Below, one piece after another: positions 32,324 to 42,391 of a stretch of DNA of 64,000 nt (within the stretch, counting starts at the first letter, position 1; each line of letters opens with the position of its first letter). A program made the position numbers and the translations under genes. The stretch is from Rhodobacteraceae bacterium UBA6236 (GTDB lineage: Bacteria > Pseudomonadota > Alphaproteobacteria > Rhodobacterales > Rhodobacteraceae), in assembly GCA_002440945.1 (NCBI GenBank), contig DJWG01000081.1:13640-77639 (forward strand). The letters are read 5' to 3'. The notes below the pieces were generated by a model that saw only the letters and a list, made by a program, of their open reading frames with translations, made no database searches and was not told the DNA's origin.

Positions 32324-32790
32324 GAGACGAGCCTTTCCTGCGTGTGCGGAAACAACATCGACAGATCCAGAAGCCGCAGCATGCCGTCGGGCGTCGCAAT
32401 GAGCCCTTGGGTGAAACCGCCCTCCTGCGCCGGGCGGCTGACTTCCGGCAGCGGCTGGATCGCCGTTTCGTCAAGTTCCAGCATTTTTGACACCGCGCTC
32501 ACCAAGAAGCCTGCGGTTCTGCCCACCATTTCGGCAATTATGATGACGTGACGGGGGCAGGGCGTCGTTGGCCCCAGCCCAAGACGGGCCGACACATCGA
32601 TGATCGGCACCACGATCCCACGCAGGTTCAGGACGCCCATGATGAATTCGGGCGAATGCGGAAGGGTGGTCACAGGGCTCCAACCGCGGATTTCACGGAC
32701 ATTCCTGATGTCGACACAGAATTCCTGATCACCGACCTGAAAGGTCACGACTTCCCGGCTGGTCGGTTGGCCCTTGGTCACGTCGGACAT
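32320..32790 (-). CDS. cheW: Chemotaxis coupling protein CheW
   Basis: A 156-residue CheW with the canonical core (FCVDIRNVREIRGWSPVT, ILNLRG-type segment GVLNLRGIVVPIIDV). It links receptors to CheA. The gene overlaps the cheA end by 13 nt, and AAGGA precedes its ATG. Confidence 0.92.
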   Translation of the reverse strand: MSDVTKGQPTSREVVTFQVGDQEFCVDIRNVREIRGWSPVTTLPHSPEFIMGVLNLRGIVVPIIDVSARLGLGPTTPCPRHVIIIAEMVGRTAGFLVSAVSKMLELDETAIQPLPEVSRPAQEGGFTQGLIATPDGMLRLLDLSMLFPHTQERLVS

Positions 32791-34838
32791 TGGCTGGATC
32801 CTTTGGCTTGCACCGGAACACTTTCCGGGCGGTGGAATTTGACTGCCTCTTCCGCATCGATGATCAGCGCGATGCGCCCGTTCCCCAGAATCGTCGCGGC
32901 GGCGATACAGGGAACTTGGCCGTAATTGGTTTCCATCCCCTTGATGACCACCTGCTGCTGGTCGTGGATGGCATCCACTGCGAAAGCGAAATGGGATCCA
33001 TTTTCGGTCTCGATGATCAGATGGACCATCTCCTCCAGGTCGATCGCGGTTTTACGCAGGCCGAAAACGCTGGCCAGATCAACGACGGGCACGAACTGGT
33101 CGCGCAGGCGGACCATGTGGCCCGTAGCCCCCAGTTGCTGCAAATCGCCGGGTGCGGGTTTCAGGGTTTGCCGGATCGCGGCAACAGGCACGACCATCGT
33201 TTCCTCGGCGATCTGGACGACCATCCCGTCAAGGACCGCCAGGGTGAGCGGCAAGCTGATGGTCATGACGGTGCCACGTCCGGGGGAGGACTGGATTGTC
33301 ATCCGGCCTCCGAGCTTGCGGATGGCGCCGCCGACGACGTCAAGCCCGACACCTCGTCCTGACAGGCTGGTCACGGCTTCCGCAGTCGAAAAGCCGGGGA
33401 GGAACAGCAGATTGTCGATCTCGGCCTCTTCGAGCGCCGCATCCGGTGGTATCAGGCCGCGGGACCGCGCCTTTTCCAGCACCCTGGGCCTGTTGATGCC
33501 GGCGCCATCGTCCGCCACTTCGATGATGATGCGCCCCGCCCGATGCGCCGCCGTCAGCCGAACCACCCCCATTTCCGGCTTGGCGTCGGCTTGTCGCTGC
33601 TCTGGCCGTTCCAACCCGTGGTCGATGGCGTTCCTGATCATGTGGGTCAGAGGATCGACCAATTGTTCGATAACCGTCTTGTCGACTTCGGTCGTTTCGC
33701 CTTCGGTCACAAAGCGCACGGGCTTTCCGGCCAGATCGGAGGCGTCGCGCACAATCCGGGCCATGCGCTGGAACAGCGGTTTCACCGGTTGCGCGCGGAT
33801 CGCCATGACGCTTTCCTGGATTTCGCGTGTCAGCCCTTGCAGGTCTGAAAGCGTGCCGGTCAGATCACAGACCGGCGCAAGCTGATCGCCGAGGCTGCGC
33901 GCAAGCACGGATTGATTGATGACCAACTCGCCCACCAGATTGATGAGGCGGTCGACATGGTCGAGGTCGACCCGCAGTGTGGCGCGAGTCGCAACTGTTG
34001 GAACTTGCGTCTCCGCCTCGGTACGCTTCGGTTGCACCGCGGGCGCCGGCGGGCGCGGATCCTGCAGTGCAGGAAGCTCCGGCGCCGGGATTGTCTCGGA
34101 GATATCGAGCTGGCACAGACCGTTCACAAACTCGAAACTTTGCTCGATCACGTCCAGGCTGGATCGGGTTTCGAGGGTAATCTTCCAGCCGATGACCAGA
34201 TCTTCGGCATCCATTTTTTCAAGCGGCGGCAGGCGATCGAGCAAAGCCTCAACCGTCATTTCCCCGAGGGTGCCGACGTCGCGCAGGATTGGCAGCGGGT
34301 CGTTTCCAGATTCAAGGAACCCCTTACCCGGCACGAACCGGATCAGCCAACGTGTCGGTTCCTTGCGATCAATCCCGACCGGCCCGAAGGACAGGGGCAG
34401 GGGAACAAACCCCATCTGGTCGGCACCAGGGGCGGGCGATGTCGGCTCTTCGCGCATCGTCATCCGGGCCAGACGGTCTGACAGGTCCGCTCCGGGCGCG
34501 GGATCGGCTTCCGTGCCTGCCTGCGCGGCACGAACCAGATCGGCAAGGTGATCGGCAGAACGTTGTAACGTGTCCACCACCCCGGTTGCGGCCAGCCGAC
34601 CGGAGCGCAGTTCATCAAGGACATTTTCGAAGCGGTGGGAAAAATCGACCAGCGCTGCGAGCTGGAAGGCGGCAGCGCCCCCTTTTATCGAATGCACCGC
34701 GCGGAAAATGGCATTGATGGTTTCGGGGTTGGCGCCGCTTTCATCCTCCGAGATCTCGGCAAGGCCGTCGAAAAGCGTTTCCAGCAGCTCTTCGCATTCC
34801 TGAAAGAAGGTGGTGCGGATGTCGCTGGCAGTGGTCAT
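32778..34838 (-). CDS. cheA: Chemotaxis histidine kinase CheA
   Basis: A 686-residue kinase. The Hpt domain carries the phosphorylated His49 (AVHSIKGGAAAF). A P2-like region follows at about 155-250, then P3 dimerisation (VDRLINLVGELVINQSVLA), the P4 ATPase with HMIRNAIDHGLE (N box), DDGAGI (G1) and GRGVGLDVV (G2), and the C-terminal CheW-like P5. Its stop overlaps cheW and its ATG overlaps the upstream cheY stop. All residues needed for phosphotransfer appear present. Confidence 0.93.
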   Translation of the reverse strand: MTTASDIRTTFFQECEELLETLFDGLAEISEDESGANPETINAIFRAVHSIKGGAAAFQLAALVDFSHRFENVLDELRSGRLAATGVVDTLQRSADHLADLVRAAQAGTEADPAPGADLSDRLARMTMREEPTSPAPGADQMGFVPLPLSFGPVGIDRKEPTRWLIRFVPGKGFLESGNDPLPILRDVGTLGEMTVEALLDRLPPLEKMDAEDLVIGWKITLETRSSLDVIEQSFEFVNGLCQLDISETIPAPELPALQDPRPPAPAVQPKRTEAETQVPTVATRATLRVDLDHVDRLINLVGELVINQSVLARSLGDQLAPVCDLTGTLSDLQGLTREIQESVMAIRAQPVKPLFQRMARIVRDASDLAGKPVRFVTEGETTEVDKTVIEQLVDPLTHMIRNAIDHGLERPEQRQADAKPEMGVVRLTAAHRAGRIIIEVADDGAGINRPRVLEKARSRGLIPPDAALEEAEIDNLLFLPGFSTAEAVTSLSGRGVGLDVVGGAIRKLGGRMTIQSSPGRGTVMTISLPLTLAVLDGMVVQIAEETMVVPVAAIRQTLKPAPGDLQQLGATGHMVRLRDQFVPVVDLASVFGLRKTAIDLEEMVHLIIETENGSHFAFAVDAIHDQQQVVIKGMETNYGQVPCIAAATILGNGRIALIIDAEEAVKFHRPESVPVQAKGSSQCPT

Positions 34839-35209
34839 GAAGCCACGCTCGCGATGCGTCGGATTGCGCTGATCAGGCGTTCATCATCAAACGGTTTGAC
34901 GATCCAGCCGGTTGCGCCGGCCTTGCGCGCCCGCTCCTTCAATTCGTTTGCGCTTTCGGTTGTGAGAACAAGGATGGGAACCCGTGTCCTGCGCGGGCCG
35001 CTTCGGATCCTTTCGATCACGCCGAACCCGTCCAGGCGGGGCATGTTCACATCGGTGATGATGACATCCGGGTCGTTTTCATTGAAACGCTCCAGTCCTT
35101 CGATTCCGTCCTCTGCAGTGATCACGGCAAAACCTGCCGCTTCGAGGCTGCTGCGCAGCATTTCGCGGATGGTGCGGGAATCGTCGATGGCAAGGATCCG
35201 AAGGGTCAT
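34835..35209 (-). CDS. cheY: CheY-type response regulator
   Basis: A 124-residue receiver with AIDDSRTIREM, phosphoacceptor in VIITDVNMPRLDG and VKPFD. It is coupled by ATGA overlaps to both the STAS gene and cheA. It is closer to classic CheY than the second one at 31.1-31.4 kb. Confidence 0.92.
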   Translation of the reverse strand: MTLRILAIDDSRTIREMLRSSLEAAGFAVITAEDGIEGLERFNENDPDVIITDVNMPRLDGFGVIERIRSGPRRTRVPILVLTTESANELKERARKAGATGWIVKPFDDERLISAIRRIASVAS

Positions 35210-35484
35210 GCGGAGGGCTCCTGAGTAAGTTCAGGGAAGAGCAGGCCGAGGGTGGCGAAATCGCTGTAAAGCGCGGCGGAGGCCCTGAGGTGAAAGGGGT
35301 GCTTGTCGATCCGCCATTGTGCGGCTGCAGAAACCAGAATTTGCAGCGTCAGCGTGGATGCGCCTTGTGTTTCTGTCGCGTCGATTTCAAGCGCAGTGAA
35401 GCGATTGCCCAACAGGCTTTCGCGCAGGGCCGGTGCTTCATCTATCGGAAGCCGCTCGGGCAATGTCATGCTTTTTGATGTCAT
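35206..35484 (-). CDS. STAS-domain protein of the chemotaxis operon
   Basis: A 92-residue STAS-like protein: LPERLPIDEAPALRESLL followed by TALEIDATETQGASTLTLQI. The usual Ser/Thr-containing loop after the first strand is present as ETQGAST. Such proteins accompany Rhodobacter-type che operons as possible regulators or phospho-targets. GAGGA precedes the ATG at 35484. Confidence 0.75.
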   Translation of the reverse strand: MTSKSMTLPERLPIDEAPALRESLLGNRFTALEIDATETQGASTLTLQILVSAAAQWRIDKHPFHLRASAALYSDFATLGLLFPELTQEPSA

Positions 35485-35488
35485 CGCG

Positions 35489-36070
35489 TTATTCCTCGAA
35501 CAGTGTGATGGACCCGGAACCAGGGTCGGAGGCCGGGCGTGGCACCGGAGGGAAGTCCTGCCCTGCCGGGATGTCAGGGATCATCAGTTGCTGCGCCTTA
35601 CCGGTCGTGGGTTCGAAGCGCAGACGGCGCGCAAACGTGCCCCCAAGACTTTCGGCAATGCAGGCAATCCCTTCATCCGCAAGGAAGCGATGCGCGAATG
35701 CGGCATTCCGTGACCCGATCGGACCCAAGGCGGGTTCCAGTTTGCCTCCTCCGAAAAGCTTGGCCTGAAGGCAGCGTTTGCGGGCGCCGAGCTTGAAGAG
35801 GGCATTCAGCAGCATTTCCATCGAATGGGTGCCGTAACGGATATTGGCGGAGGCATGCCCTTCCTGCAGTCCTGCCGTCGGCAGCAGGAAGTGGTTCATG
35901 CCCCCAACGCCGATATCTGGATCGTAAAGACAGCAGGCGACACATGACCCCAGGACGGCCGTCAGCACATCATGTGAATGGTTTGAAACCCGGAATTCGC
36001 CCTGATGCACATGAACCAGACGCTCGGGCCGGCCACCTGCAGAATGCGGGATCATCGGTGACAACCTCAT
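35489..36070 (-). CDS. cheD: Chemoreceptor glutamine deamidase CheD (copy 1)
   Basis: A 193-residue CheD with the catalytic Cys in VLGSCVACCLYD and His in GGMNHFLLP; LFGGGKLEPALGPIGSRN and GGTFARR complete the family pattern. It deamidates receptor glutamines. The ATG at 36070 lies 11 nt after the upstream receptor stop, so longer upstream frames are not needed. A second CheD lies at 37.7-38.2 kb. Confidence 0.9.
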   Translation of the reverse strand: MRLSPMIPHSAGGRPERLVHVHQGEFRVSNHSHDVLTAVLGSCVACCLYDPDIGVGGMNHFLLPTAGLQEGHASANIRYGTHSMEMLLNALFKLGARKRCLQAKLFGGGKLEPALGPIGSRNAAFAHRFLADEGIACIAESLGGTFARRLRFEPTTGKAQQLMIPDIPAGQDFPPVPRPASDPGSGSITLFEE

Positions 36071-36080
36071 TGAAGTTTCC

Positions 36081-37598
36081 TCAGAAATCCTGCCATTCGC
36101 CCGGGGTCGAAGCTTGGACCGCAGATGAGGAGGCAGCACCCCGAACTGTGAGAGGTTCTTTTCCGAATTGCGCGGCCGGAATCCGGCGCTGGTCGGGCTG
36201 GGGCGTTTCTGGTCCGGGAAGACCTTGGGTGCTTCTTGAGATGCCATCCAGCCGCTGTCCAAGATCGCCAGCGCAGACCTCCAGGTCCTGCAGATCCTTG
36301 CTGCATCCCTGCAGCTGGCGACGATCTTCGGAAAGAGAGGCAGCCGCAGAAGCAAGCTGCTTCTGCAGCCTGGTGGCCGACTGCATCAGGTTCTGAACAC
36401 CCAGCCCCGCCTGGGCGATGGTCAGGACAATATCCTGCAGCGCGACTTCGCTCTGGGAGACCAGATCGACGCCTTCGCCCACTTCGGCCGCGCTGTCTTC
36501 AATCAACTGACCGATTTCGCGTGCGGCATCCGATGCGCGTCCGGCAAGCGCACGCACTTCGGCGGCGACGACCGCGAAGCCGCGTCCCTCCTGCCCGGCT
36601 CGCGCCGCTTCGACGCCTGCGTTCAACGCCAGCAAGTTGGTCTGGAAGGCGATGCTGTCGATGATCTCGACGAAGGCGGCGATCCGTTCGCCAGAGGCCT
36701 TGATGCCATTCATGGTCTGCGCGGCGGCCTGCAGAATCTTCGTGCTGCGTTCGGCCTGAGAGGCGGCGGTGCTGACGGCCTGCTGTGCGGAGTCTCCGGT
36801 TCTGACCGTTGCTGTTGCGGTGTCGATCTGCTCCGACATCAGGTCGCCGGCTTTTGCGAAAGAGGCGGTCATGCGCCCGGCGGTCGTCGCAAGTCCGTTT
36901 CCGGCTGCCGAAAGCCCCACCAGGTCTTGGGAGGCTTTGTCGGCGAGATGCAAGACCTCAGCCCGTTGGGCGGCCAGCAGCGACAGGGCGCGGATCGCCG
37001 CTTCCTGTTCGGGGCCGGGCTGAACCCCTTGGGCAGCCGCTTGGGCCCCGGTCAGATCGTTCGATGCCAGACTCCGCAATACTGCGCCCAGCTGAGGTCC
37101 GATCGGATCTGATGGCACCGCGAATGTTTCACCGGGAGGGAGGGTCGGCGCAGGGCCTGCGGCATCAGCGGTTTCGGGCAGCGGGGAAACCATTTCGGCG
37201 GGACGATCCGCGGACTTGAGGATTACAGGCGCGCCCTCAATCGACCGGGGCATCGCGACCGACTTTGCGGTTGCGTCGGCTTGTCTTGCTTTGGCGAGCC
37301 GCATCATGACCGTAATGCGGGCCAACACAGCCTCCGGCCTGTCCACGAGAGGCAGCGGCGCACAACCGGCAATGATTTCGGTTTCCTGCAAAGTGGATTG
37401 GATTTGGCCCAGAAGCCTTGCCTGTCTGCGCGATTGCCAAAGGACGGCACCCCATCCCGCAACGGCAATCACGGCCCAAGGCACGATCGCGGGGGGAATG
37501 TCCTTGGACCGAAGAGGGAAAACCAGCGCCAGCGCAGCAAGGACCACCAAGAGCGAGATCCAGGCCGTTTGGCCGACTGAACGACTGACTGAATTCAT
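36081..37598 (-). CDS. Methyl-accepting chemotaxis protein without periplasmic sensor
   Basis: A 505-residue receptor with two closely spaced N-terminal membrane helices ([17 protein letters not shown] and [17 protein letters not shown]) and only a few residues between them. There is thus no ligand domain outside the membrane. A long proline-rich linker leads to the signalling domain with [20 protein letters not shown]. The last five residues, EWQDF, fit the x-W-x-x-F pentapeptide that tethers CheR/CheB. It probably senses a cytoplasmic or membrane-associated signal. Confidence 0.88.
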   Translation of the reverse strand: MNSVSRSVGQTAWISLLVVLAALALVFPLRSKDIPPAIVPWAVIAVAGWGAVLWQSRRQARLLGQIQSTLQETEIIAGCAPLPLVDRPEAVLARITVMMRLAKARQADATAKSVAMPRSIEGAPVILKSADRPAEMVSPLPETADAAGPAPTLPPGETFAVPSDPIGPQLGAVLRSLASNDLTGAQAAAQGVQPGPEQEAAIRALSLLAAQRAEVLHLADKASQDLVGLSAAGNGLATTAGRMTASFAKAGDLMSEQIDTATATVRTGDSAQQAVSTAASQAERSTKILQAAAQTMNGIKASGERIAAFVEIIDSIAFQTNLLALNAGVEAARAGQEGRGFAVVAAEVRALAGRASDAAREIGQLIEDSAAEVGEGVDLVSQSEVALQDIVLTIAQAGLGVQNLMQSATRLQKQLASAAASLSEDRRQLQGCSKDLQDLEVCAGDLGQRLDGISRSTQGLPGPETPQPDQRRIPAAQFGKEPLTVRGAASSSAVQASTPGEWQDF

Positions 37599-37679
37599 CT
37601 TCTGCTCTGCTTGGGTTGGCCGCGACGGCCCGCGATTCGTCTTCGTTCCGACAGCTTCGGGGACAATGTTTAAGGCGTG

Positions 37680-38225
37680 CTAAAAGAGCTCGATTTCGCC
37701 GTGCGAGGGGGGCCGTGCTATCGGAACTTCCCCGAGGGTCATCGCGGCATCGACGACGCGACAGCGGGCCATGCCGAAGTAAGGGCGAAAATCGACCCGC
37801 CGTGCCCAGTTTCCGCCGATCGACTGGTTGACTAGGGGAATGCCTTCGGCCTTCAGGAACGCTTGCGCGAAGTCGGCATTCTTGGCGCCGATCCGGCCGG
37901 ATCCCGGATGTAGGGCTGCGCCGCCGTATAAGTGCGCGCGCAAATTTCTCCGGTCGGCGCCATAGGCGAGCATTTCATTGACCAGCACCTCCATCAGGTA
38001 GACGCCGTAATGTTCATCGAGGCTCTTGCCGTTGCCCGGACTGGCGAGGAGGAAATGGTTCATCCCGCCGATGCAATTCGTGCCATCGAAGAGGCAGCAG
38101 GCGACGCAGCTGCCGAGAACCGTCGTCATCTCCAGCCGCGGGTCGCCGCTGACCCGCGCCTGACCCTGCAGGAGCGTCAGGCGCACGGGCTTGTGCCTGG
38201 AAAAATCGATAACTGTCAGGGGCAT
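37680..38225 (-). CDS. cheD: Chemoreceptor glutamine deamidase CheD (copy 2)
   Basis: A 181-residue CheD with VLGSCVACCLFD and GGMNHFLLA, then LYGGAALHPGSGRIGAKN and GGNWARRVDF. It resembles copy 1 closely in the catalytic core but differs at both ends, so the two are old duplicates. Its start overlaps the cheB stop by 10 nt. Confidence 0.9.
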   Translation of the reverse strand: MPLTVIDFSRHKPVRLTLLQGQARVSGDPRLEMTTVLGSCVACCLFDGTNCIGGMNHFLLASPGNGKSLDEHYGVYLMEVLVNEMLAYGADRRNLRAHLYGGAALHPGSGRIGAKNADFAQAFLKAEGIPLVNQSIGGNWARRVDFRPYFGMARCRVVDAAMTLGEVPIARPPSHGEIELF

Positions 38226-39256
38226 CCGGCGGGCCCGGTGAAGACGTGATGTGCAATACGGTGGAGGGGCGCCACGACGCCCGCTGCCCCAAGGGCGATG
38301 GCCGCGCCGGGCATACCAAAGACGACCGAGGTCGCCTCGTCCTGGACGATGGTTCTGGCGCCGGAGCGGGCCATGGCCAGCAGTCCTTCGGCGCCGTCCC
38401 TGCCCATTCCGGTCAGAAGCACCCCGACCGCATCCTTGCCAACCTGAGCGGCCGCCGAATGAAACAGCATGTCGACACTGGGCCGGTGGCCGCTGATCTT
38501 GTCGCCGGGACGCGCCCGGACTGACAATCCGGTGGGCCCGCTCCGAACCTCCAGGTGCCGTTCGTTTCCGGGCGCGACATAGATATGTCCGGCGCGCATG
38601 GGCATGTCAGGTTCGGCGATGCCGACCTTGGCGCGGCAGATCTCGTCCAGACGGCGCGCGACCGCTTCGGCGAACGCGCCGTTGATGTGCTGGACCACCA
38701 TGGTGGGGGGGCAATCGGCCGGGAATTGCGCCAGCATCACGCTCAGCGCCTCCACCCCGCCGGTCGAGGCGCCAACGGCGATCAACCGCGGCCCGAGGGC
38801 GGATTGGAGCATGGCGCCATTCTGCCCTGGTGCTGGGGCAAAGGGCCGGGCCCTTACGCGCGCCTGGGCAGCGACACGAACCATCTCGGCCAGGCGCCCT
38901 TGGTCCGTCGACAATATGCTGCCCGCGAAACCGTCAGGCTTTCCGTAGCAGTCGACCGCGCCGATCTGCAGGGCCCGGGCTGCAATGACCGACCTTTTTT
39001 GCGCGAGCCCCGAGACGATCACCACCGGTGTCGGGCGCAAGGCCATCAGTTTTTGCAGGAACTCGAGGCCGTTCATCCCCGGCATCTCGATATCGAGCGT
39101 GACCACATCTGGATCCAGGGTGCGGATCGCGCTTCGCGCCTGCCGGGCATCGGCGGCCGTGCCAACCACCTCGATATCGCTTTCGACGCGCAGAAGCTCG
39201 GTCAGCAGCGCCCGCATTGTTGGAGAGTCGTCGACGATCACCACGCGGATTGTCAT
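38216..39256 (-). CDS. cheB: Chemotaxis methylesterase/glutamine deamidase CheB
   Basis: A 346-residue protein with an N-terminal receiver (VIVDDSPTMRALL, LDIEMPGMNGLEFL) and a C-terminal methylesterase with catalytic Ser in AVGASTGGVEAL, His in MVVQHINGAFAEA and Asp in LLTGMGRDGAEG. It removes methyl groups from receptors when phosphorylated by CheA. The start overlaps the cheR copy 2 stop (ATGA). Confidence 0.93.
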   Translation of the reverse strand: MTIRVVIVDDSPTMRALLTELLRVESDIEVVGTAADARQARSAIRTLDPDVVTLDIEMPGMNGLEFLQKLMALRPTPVVIVSGLAQKRSVIAARALQIGAVDCYGKPDGFAGSILSTDQGRLAEMVRVAAQARVRARPFAPAPGQNGAMLQSALGPRLIAVGASTGGVEALSVMLAQFPADCPPTMVVQHINGAFAEAVARRLDEICRAKVGIAEPDMPMRAGHIYVAPGNERHLEVRSGPTGLSVRARPGDKISGHRPSVDMLFHSAAAQVGKDAVGVLLTGMGRDGAEGLLAMARSGARTIVQDEATSVVFGMPGAAIALGAAGVVAPLHRIAHHVFTGPAGCP

Positions 39257-40122
39257 GCCGTGTCTTTCCGATAAATGGTATTGCCGACTTGCTTGATCAT
39301 CTTTGCCGCCGGACCGCTGACGCGTTCGCTGTGACCGATGTAGAGAAATCCGCCAGGCAGCAGCGCCTGCCCCAGTCGGTCAAGCAGACGCTCTTTGGAC
39401 GGTTGATCGAAGTAGATCATCACGTTGCGGCAGAAGATGACGTCGAACCTGCGCTTCATCGGCCAATCCCCCAAGAGGTTGAGGCGTTTGAAATGCGCCA
39501 GCCGCTGCACCCGGGGCAGGATCGAAACGGCCCCCCTTTCGCGCCGGGTCCAGAGCCTGCGGAGCGGTTGCGGCAGGGGTTTCATCGCTTCGTCCGTGTA
39601 TCGGGCGTGGCGCGCGGCCGTCAGCACCTCATCATCGATATCCGTGGCCAAAAGCCGAAAATCGCTTGCAAAAAGATCCTTTGCCGTTTCGGCCTCACCG
39701 CCCAGCAGGGTGGTCAGGATCGACCATGTTTCCTCCCCGCTTGAACAACCGGCCGACCATATCCTGACCGGTTCACCCCCGAGAGCCTTGTCGAACAGCG
39801 CGGGGCGTACGACCTGGCCGAGATGGGAGAAGTGATGATCCTCACGGAAGAAATAGGTGTGGTTGGTCGTCAGCGCGCAGATGAAGCGCCGCAGGTCCTC
39901 GTCGTTCTTTTGCACATGGTCGAGATAGCTGGCGAATGTCCCCAGCCGCGAGTCCCGCACAAGCGGGGACAGGCGCGAATAGACCATCATCGCCTTGCTG
40001 GGAGCGAGGACAATGCCGGCCACCCCATGCACGATGTTTCGGACTGTCTTGAAGTCCTTCGGGGTAAAGATCGCCCGGTCGATCTCCGGCAGGGCATCGA
40101 AGGCGCGGATCACGGCGCCCAT
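39253..40122 (-). CDS. cheR: Chemotaxis protein methyltransferase CheR (copy 2)
   Basis: A 289-residue CheR with IWSAGCSSGEETWSILT and FDVIFCRNVMIYFDQ, and YIGHSERV near the end. The ATG at 40122 (MGAVIRAF) with GGGGA upstream is preferred over a GTG at 40137. It is coupled to cheB by overlap, and follows the receptor ending in NWSEF, a likely docking tail for it. Confidence 0.9.
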   Translation of the reverse strand: MGAVIRAFDALPEIDRAIFTPKDFKTVRNIVHGVAGIVLAPSKAMMVYSRLSPLVRDSRLGTFASYLDHVQKNDEDLRRFICALTTNHTYFFREDHHFSHLGQVVRPALFDKALGGEPVRIWSAGCSSGEETWSILTTLLGGEAETAKDLFASDFRLLATDIDDEVLTAARHARYTDEAMKPLPQPLRRLWTRRERGAVSILPRVQRLAHFKRLNLLGDWPMKRRFDVIFCRNVMIYFDQPSKERLLDRLGQALLPGGFLYIGHSERVSGPAAKMIKQVGNTIYRKDTA

Positions 40123-40175
40123 GCTGCGTCCCCGCACAGTTTTGGCAATCGCATGCGATTCTTCGACATGGCGCG

Positions 40176-41585
40176 TCAGAATTCGGACCAGTTGTCTTCG
40201 CTGTCGTCGAAGCGAAGGGCAAGGTTGCCAACCGCGACCGGCTGCGGGCGGGAACGACGGGCGGGCCTGGACTGCGCTGCGCCAGGCCTGGCGTGGTGAC
40301 CGGTGTTGAAACGCTGGACGAGTTCGGCAAGATCCGTGGCCTCTTCGGCGAGGCTGCGTGCGGCGGCGGTCGATTGCTGGACCATAGCCGCATTCTGTTG
40401 GGTCATCTTGTCCATTTCCCCGACCGCCAGGTTGACCTGTTGCAGACGCAGGGCCTGGGCCTGCGCGGAATCGGAAATCTCACCGATGTTCGCCGTGATG
40501 GCCGCGATGCTCTTGCCGATGTCGGACAGGACCGAGCCGGTTTCGTCGACCAGCGCCACGCCTTCGGCGACCCCGGCGGTGGAGGCGGTGATCAGGTCCT
40601 TGATTTCCCTGGCGGCGTCGGCGGACCGCTGGGCAAGGGCCCGGACTTCGTTGGCGACAACCGCAAAGCCCTTTCCGGCATCGCCTGCCCGCGCAGCTTC
40701 GACGCTGGCGTTCAGCGCAAGAAGGTTGGTCTGGAAAGCGATCCCGTCGATCACATTGATGATCTGCGTGATCTGCTGCGCCGATCTCTGGATCGCGCTC
40801 ATCGCATCGACCGCACGGCGGACAACGGTTCCGCCATCGCTGGCGGCGGCGTTCGCTTCCGAGATCTGCGATTTCACGTCGGTGGCGTTATGCGCGGTTT
40901 TCTGCACCATCGCCGTCACCTCGCGCATGGCCGCCGCGCTTTCTTCAAGGTTGGCCGCCTGCTGTTCGGTGCGGACCGACAGGTCGTCCGAGGCGGCGCG
41001 GATTTCCGAGGCACCCCCCAGAACGTTGTTCGCAGCGCTTGAAGTGCGGGTCATCACTTCGGAAAGTTCGGTGACGGCACCATTGTAATCATCGCGCAGC
41101 CGGTCATGTTCGGCACCGAAGGGCGTGGCGATCGAATAGGTCAGATCGCCCTGCTTCAGGTGTTCAAGCGCCTTGGTGAATTCCGGAATAACCCGCTTCA
41201 GGACCACATCCGACTGCCGCATCTTGATGGCATTGTCGCGGAAAACCGTCATCGCTCGGGTCATGCGGCCGGTGCAGTCGCTGTGGTCGGTAAAATCGAT
41301 CGGACTTTCCAGATCTCCGGCGGCCAGCGCCTCCATCCGGGCGACGGTGGCGACGTAGGGATCGCTGATCAGTTTCGCGGCCAGCAGCAAGATCCCGACA
41401 GTTGCCACCATTTCCGCGAATGAAATCGCGTATTCTGTCGGTGAATGCGTCTGGTTGCCGGTCCAGCCGACGGAAAGTGCAAGCAGCGGCAAGGCGGTGA
41501 CCGCCACCAGCAGCACGGCGATCACATTGAACTTCCTGCGGATCGGTGCGTCTTTGTAGAACCAGCGGATCATGCGCGTTTCCAT
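40176..41585 (-). CDS. Methyl-accepting chemotaxis protein with NWSEF tail
   Basis: A 469-residue receptor: two N-terminal membrane helices ([20 protein letters not shown] and [17 protein letters not shown]) joined by a short loop, then HAMP-like repeats ([25 protein letters not shown]) and the signalling domain with [20 protein letters not shown]. It ends exactly in NWSEF, the CheR/CheB tethering pentapeptide. It is the first gene of the chemotaxis operon, so the promoter must lie in the 167-bp gap to the divergent gene at 41753. Confidence 0.9.
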   Translation of the reverse strand: METRMIRWFYKDAPIRRKFNVIAVLLVAVTALPLLALSVGWTGNQTHSPTEYAISFAEMVATVGILLLAAKLISDPYVATVARMEALAAGDLESPIDFTDHSDCTGRMTRAMTVFRDNAIKMRQSDVVLKRVIPEFTKALEHLKQGDLTYSIATPFGAEHDRLRDDYNGAVTELSEVMTRTSSAANNVLGGASEIRAASDDLSVRTEQQAANLEESAAAMREVTAMVQKTAHNATDVKSQISEANAAASDGGTVVRRAVDAMSAIQRSAQQITQIINVIDGIAFQTNLLALNASVEAARAGDAGKGFAVVANEVRALAQRSADAAREIKDLITASTAGVAEGVALVDETGSVLSDIGKSIAAITANIGEISDSAQAQALRLQQVNLAVGEMDKMTQQNAAMVQQSTAAARSLAEEATDLAELVQRFNTGHHARPGAAQSRPARRSRPQPVAVGNLALRFDDSEDNWSEF

Positions 41586-41752
41586 CTGAAAAAAATGCCT
41601 TCAGGGGTGGATAAGGGGCCCGGCCTAATTTTGAATGAAGCGCCTTCCGGAAACAGGCGCTGAAGCGAGAGAGGCCGCGATCCGCGACAGGCCGTCGCAC
41701 GGGCCGCAAAACCGGTTGCCATCGCGGGAGAAGTCAGAGAGACTTCGACCCG

Positions 41753-42115
41753 ATGCGTATGGCTGCGAGATATATGCAACGGCTGGCCTTTCTGGCCGTC
41801 CTGACCTTCGCCCTGGTGGCGACAGGCTTCGCGCATCGCTTGCCCTCGACCGATGATGTGGCGGTTGACGCCTTCGTGCTTGCCGGCGGCGATCTGGCCG
41901 ATCTTTGCGCGGATGGCAAAAGTGACGGCCACCAAAACCACCGCGACTGCCCGGCCTGTCAGATGTCCGGCACCGCCGATCTGCCCCCCGTGACATCGAG
42001 CGTCCATGACGCCGACCTAGTCTTTGTGGCCGAGGTCGTGGCACCCCGGGCCAGCCGCGCCGTGCGCGAGGTGGCCGATCCTGCGCTTGGGCTGCGCGCG
42101 CCTCCTCTGGTCTGA
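41753..42115 (+). CDS. Small secreted protein, DUF2946-like
   Basis: A 120-residue protein with a signal peptide (LAFLAVLTFALVATGFAHR) and a central C-P-A-C-Q-M motif preceded by His-rich GHQNHRDC, suggesting metal binding. Proteins of the DUF2946 type often sit beside metal or metal-cofactor uptake genes, as here before the ABC importer. The ATG at 41753 or the one two codons later could be used; no clear Shine-Dalgarno distinguishes them. Confidence 0.6.
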   Translation: MRMAARYMQRLAFLAVLTFALVATGFAHRLPSTDDVAVDAFVLAGGDLADLCADGKSDGHQNHRDCPACQMSGTADLPPVTSSVHDADLVFVAEVVAPRASRAVREVADPALGLRAPPLV

Positions 42116-42249
42116 TCGCGATTCGTCGTCCGATCCGTTGACCCGCGGGCGCCCTTGCGCCTGCGCCAGAGGCAAAAGCCCATGTTCCGTTTCGCAATCG
42201 CGGCCCGTGCCGCCGCCGTTCATCGAACGGCCCCGATTTCCCACCCCAT

Positions 42250-42390
42250 TTCCCTTGTAACCGGGAAGGGCGGCAGGCCCTTCGCCTGCGCAAGACCCGC
42301 ACCGGGCAGATAGCGGTTCGGCCCGCGGGGGGAGCGCGTCCCGCCCGCAGGCTGAAGACTCCGCCCTGGCAGGGGCGGAGCCTGGAGGAG
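42250..42390 (+). promoter_or_regulatory. Structured leader of the ABC importer, possible cobalamin-riboswitch variant
   Basis: A 390-bp non-coding leader precedes the importer. It contains GTAACCGGGAA (42258-42268), a GCAGGC hairpin, CCCGCA and AGCGG elements, and GGCTGAAGACTCCGCC (42350-42365), which resembles the B12 box near the 3' end of cobalamin riboswitches. The match is incomplete: the canonical GGTG and ACTGT elements are not clear. A hairpin CTCCGCCC/GGGCGGAG (42359-42380) overlaps the B12-box-like segment. Confidence 0.35.
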
Positions 42391-42391
42391 G

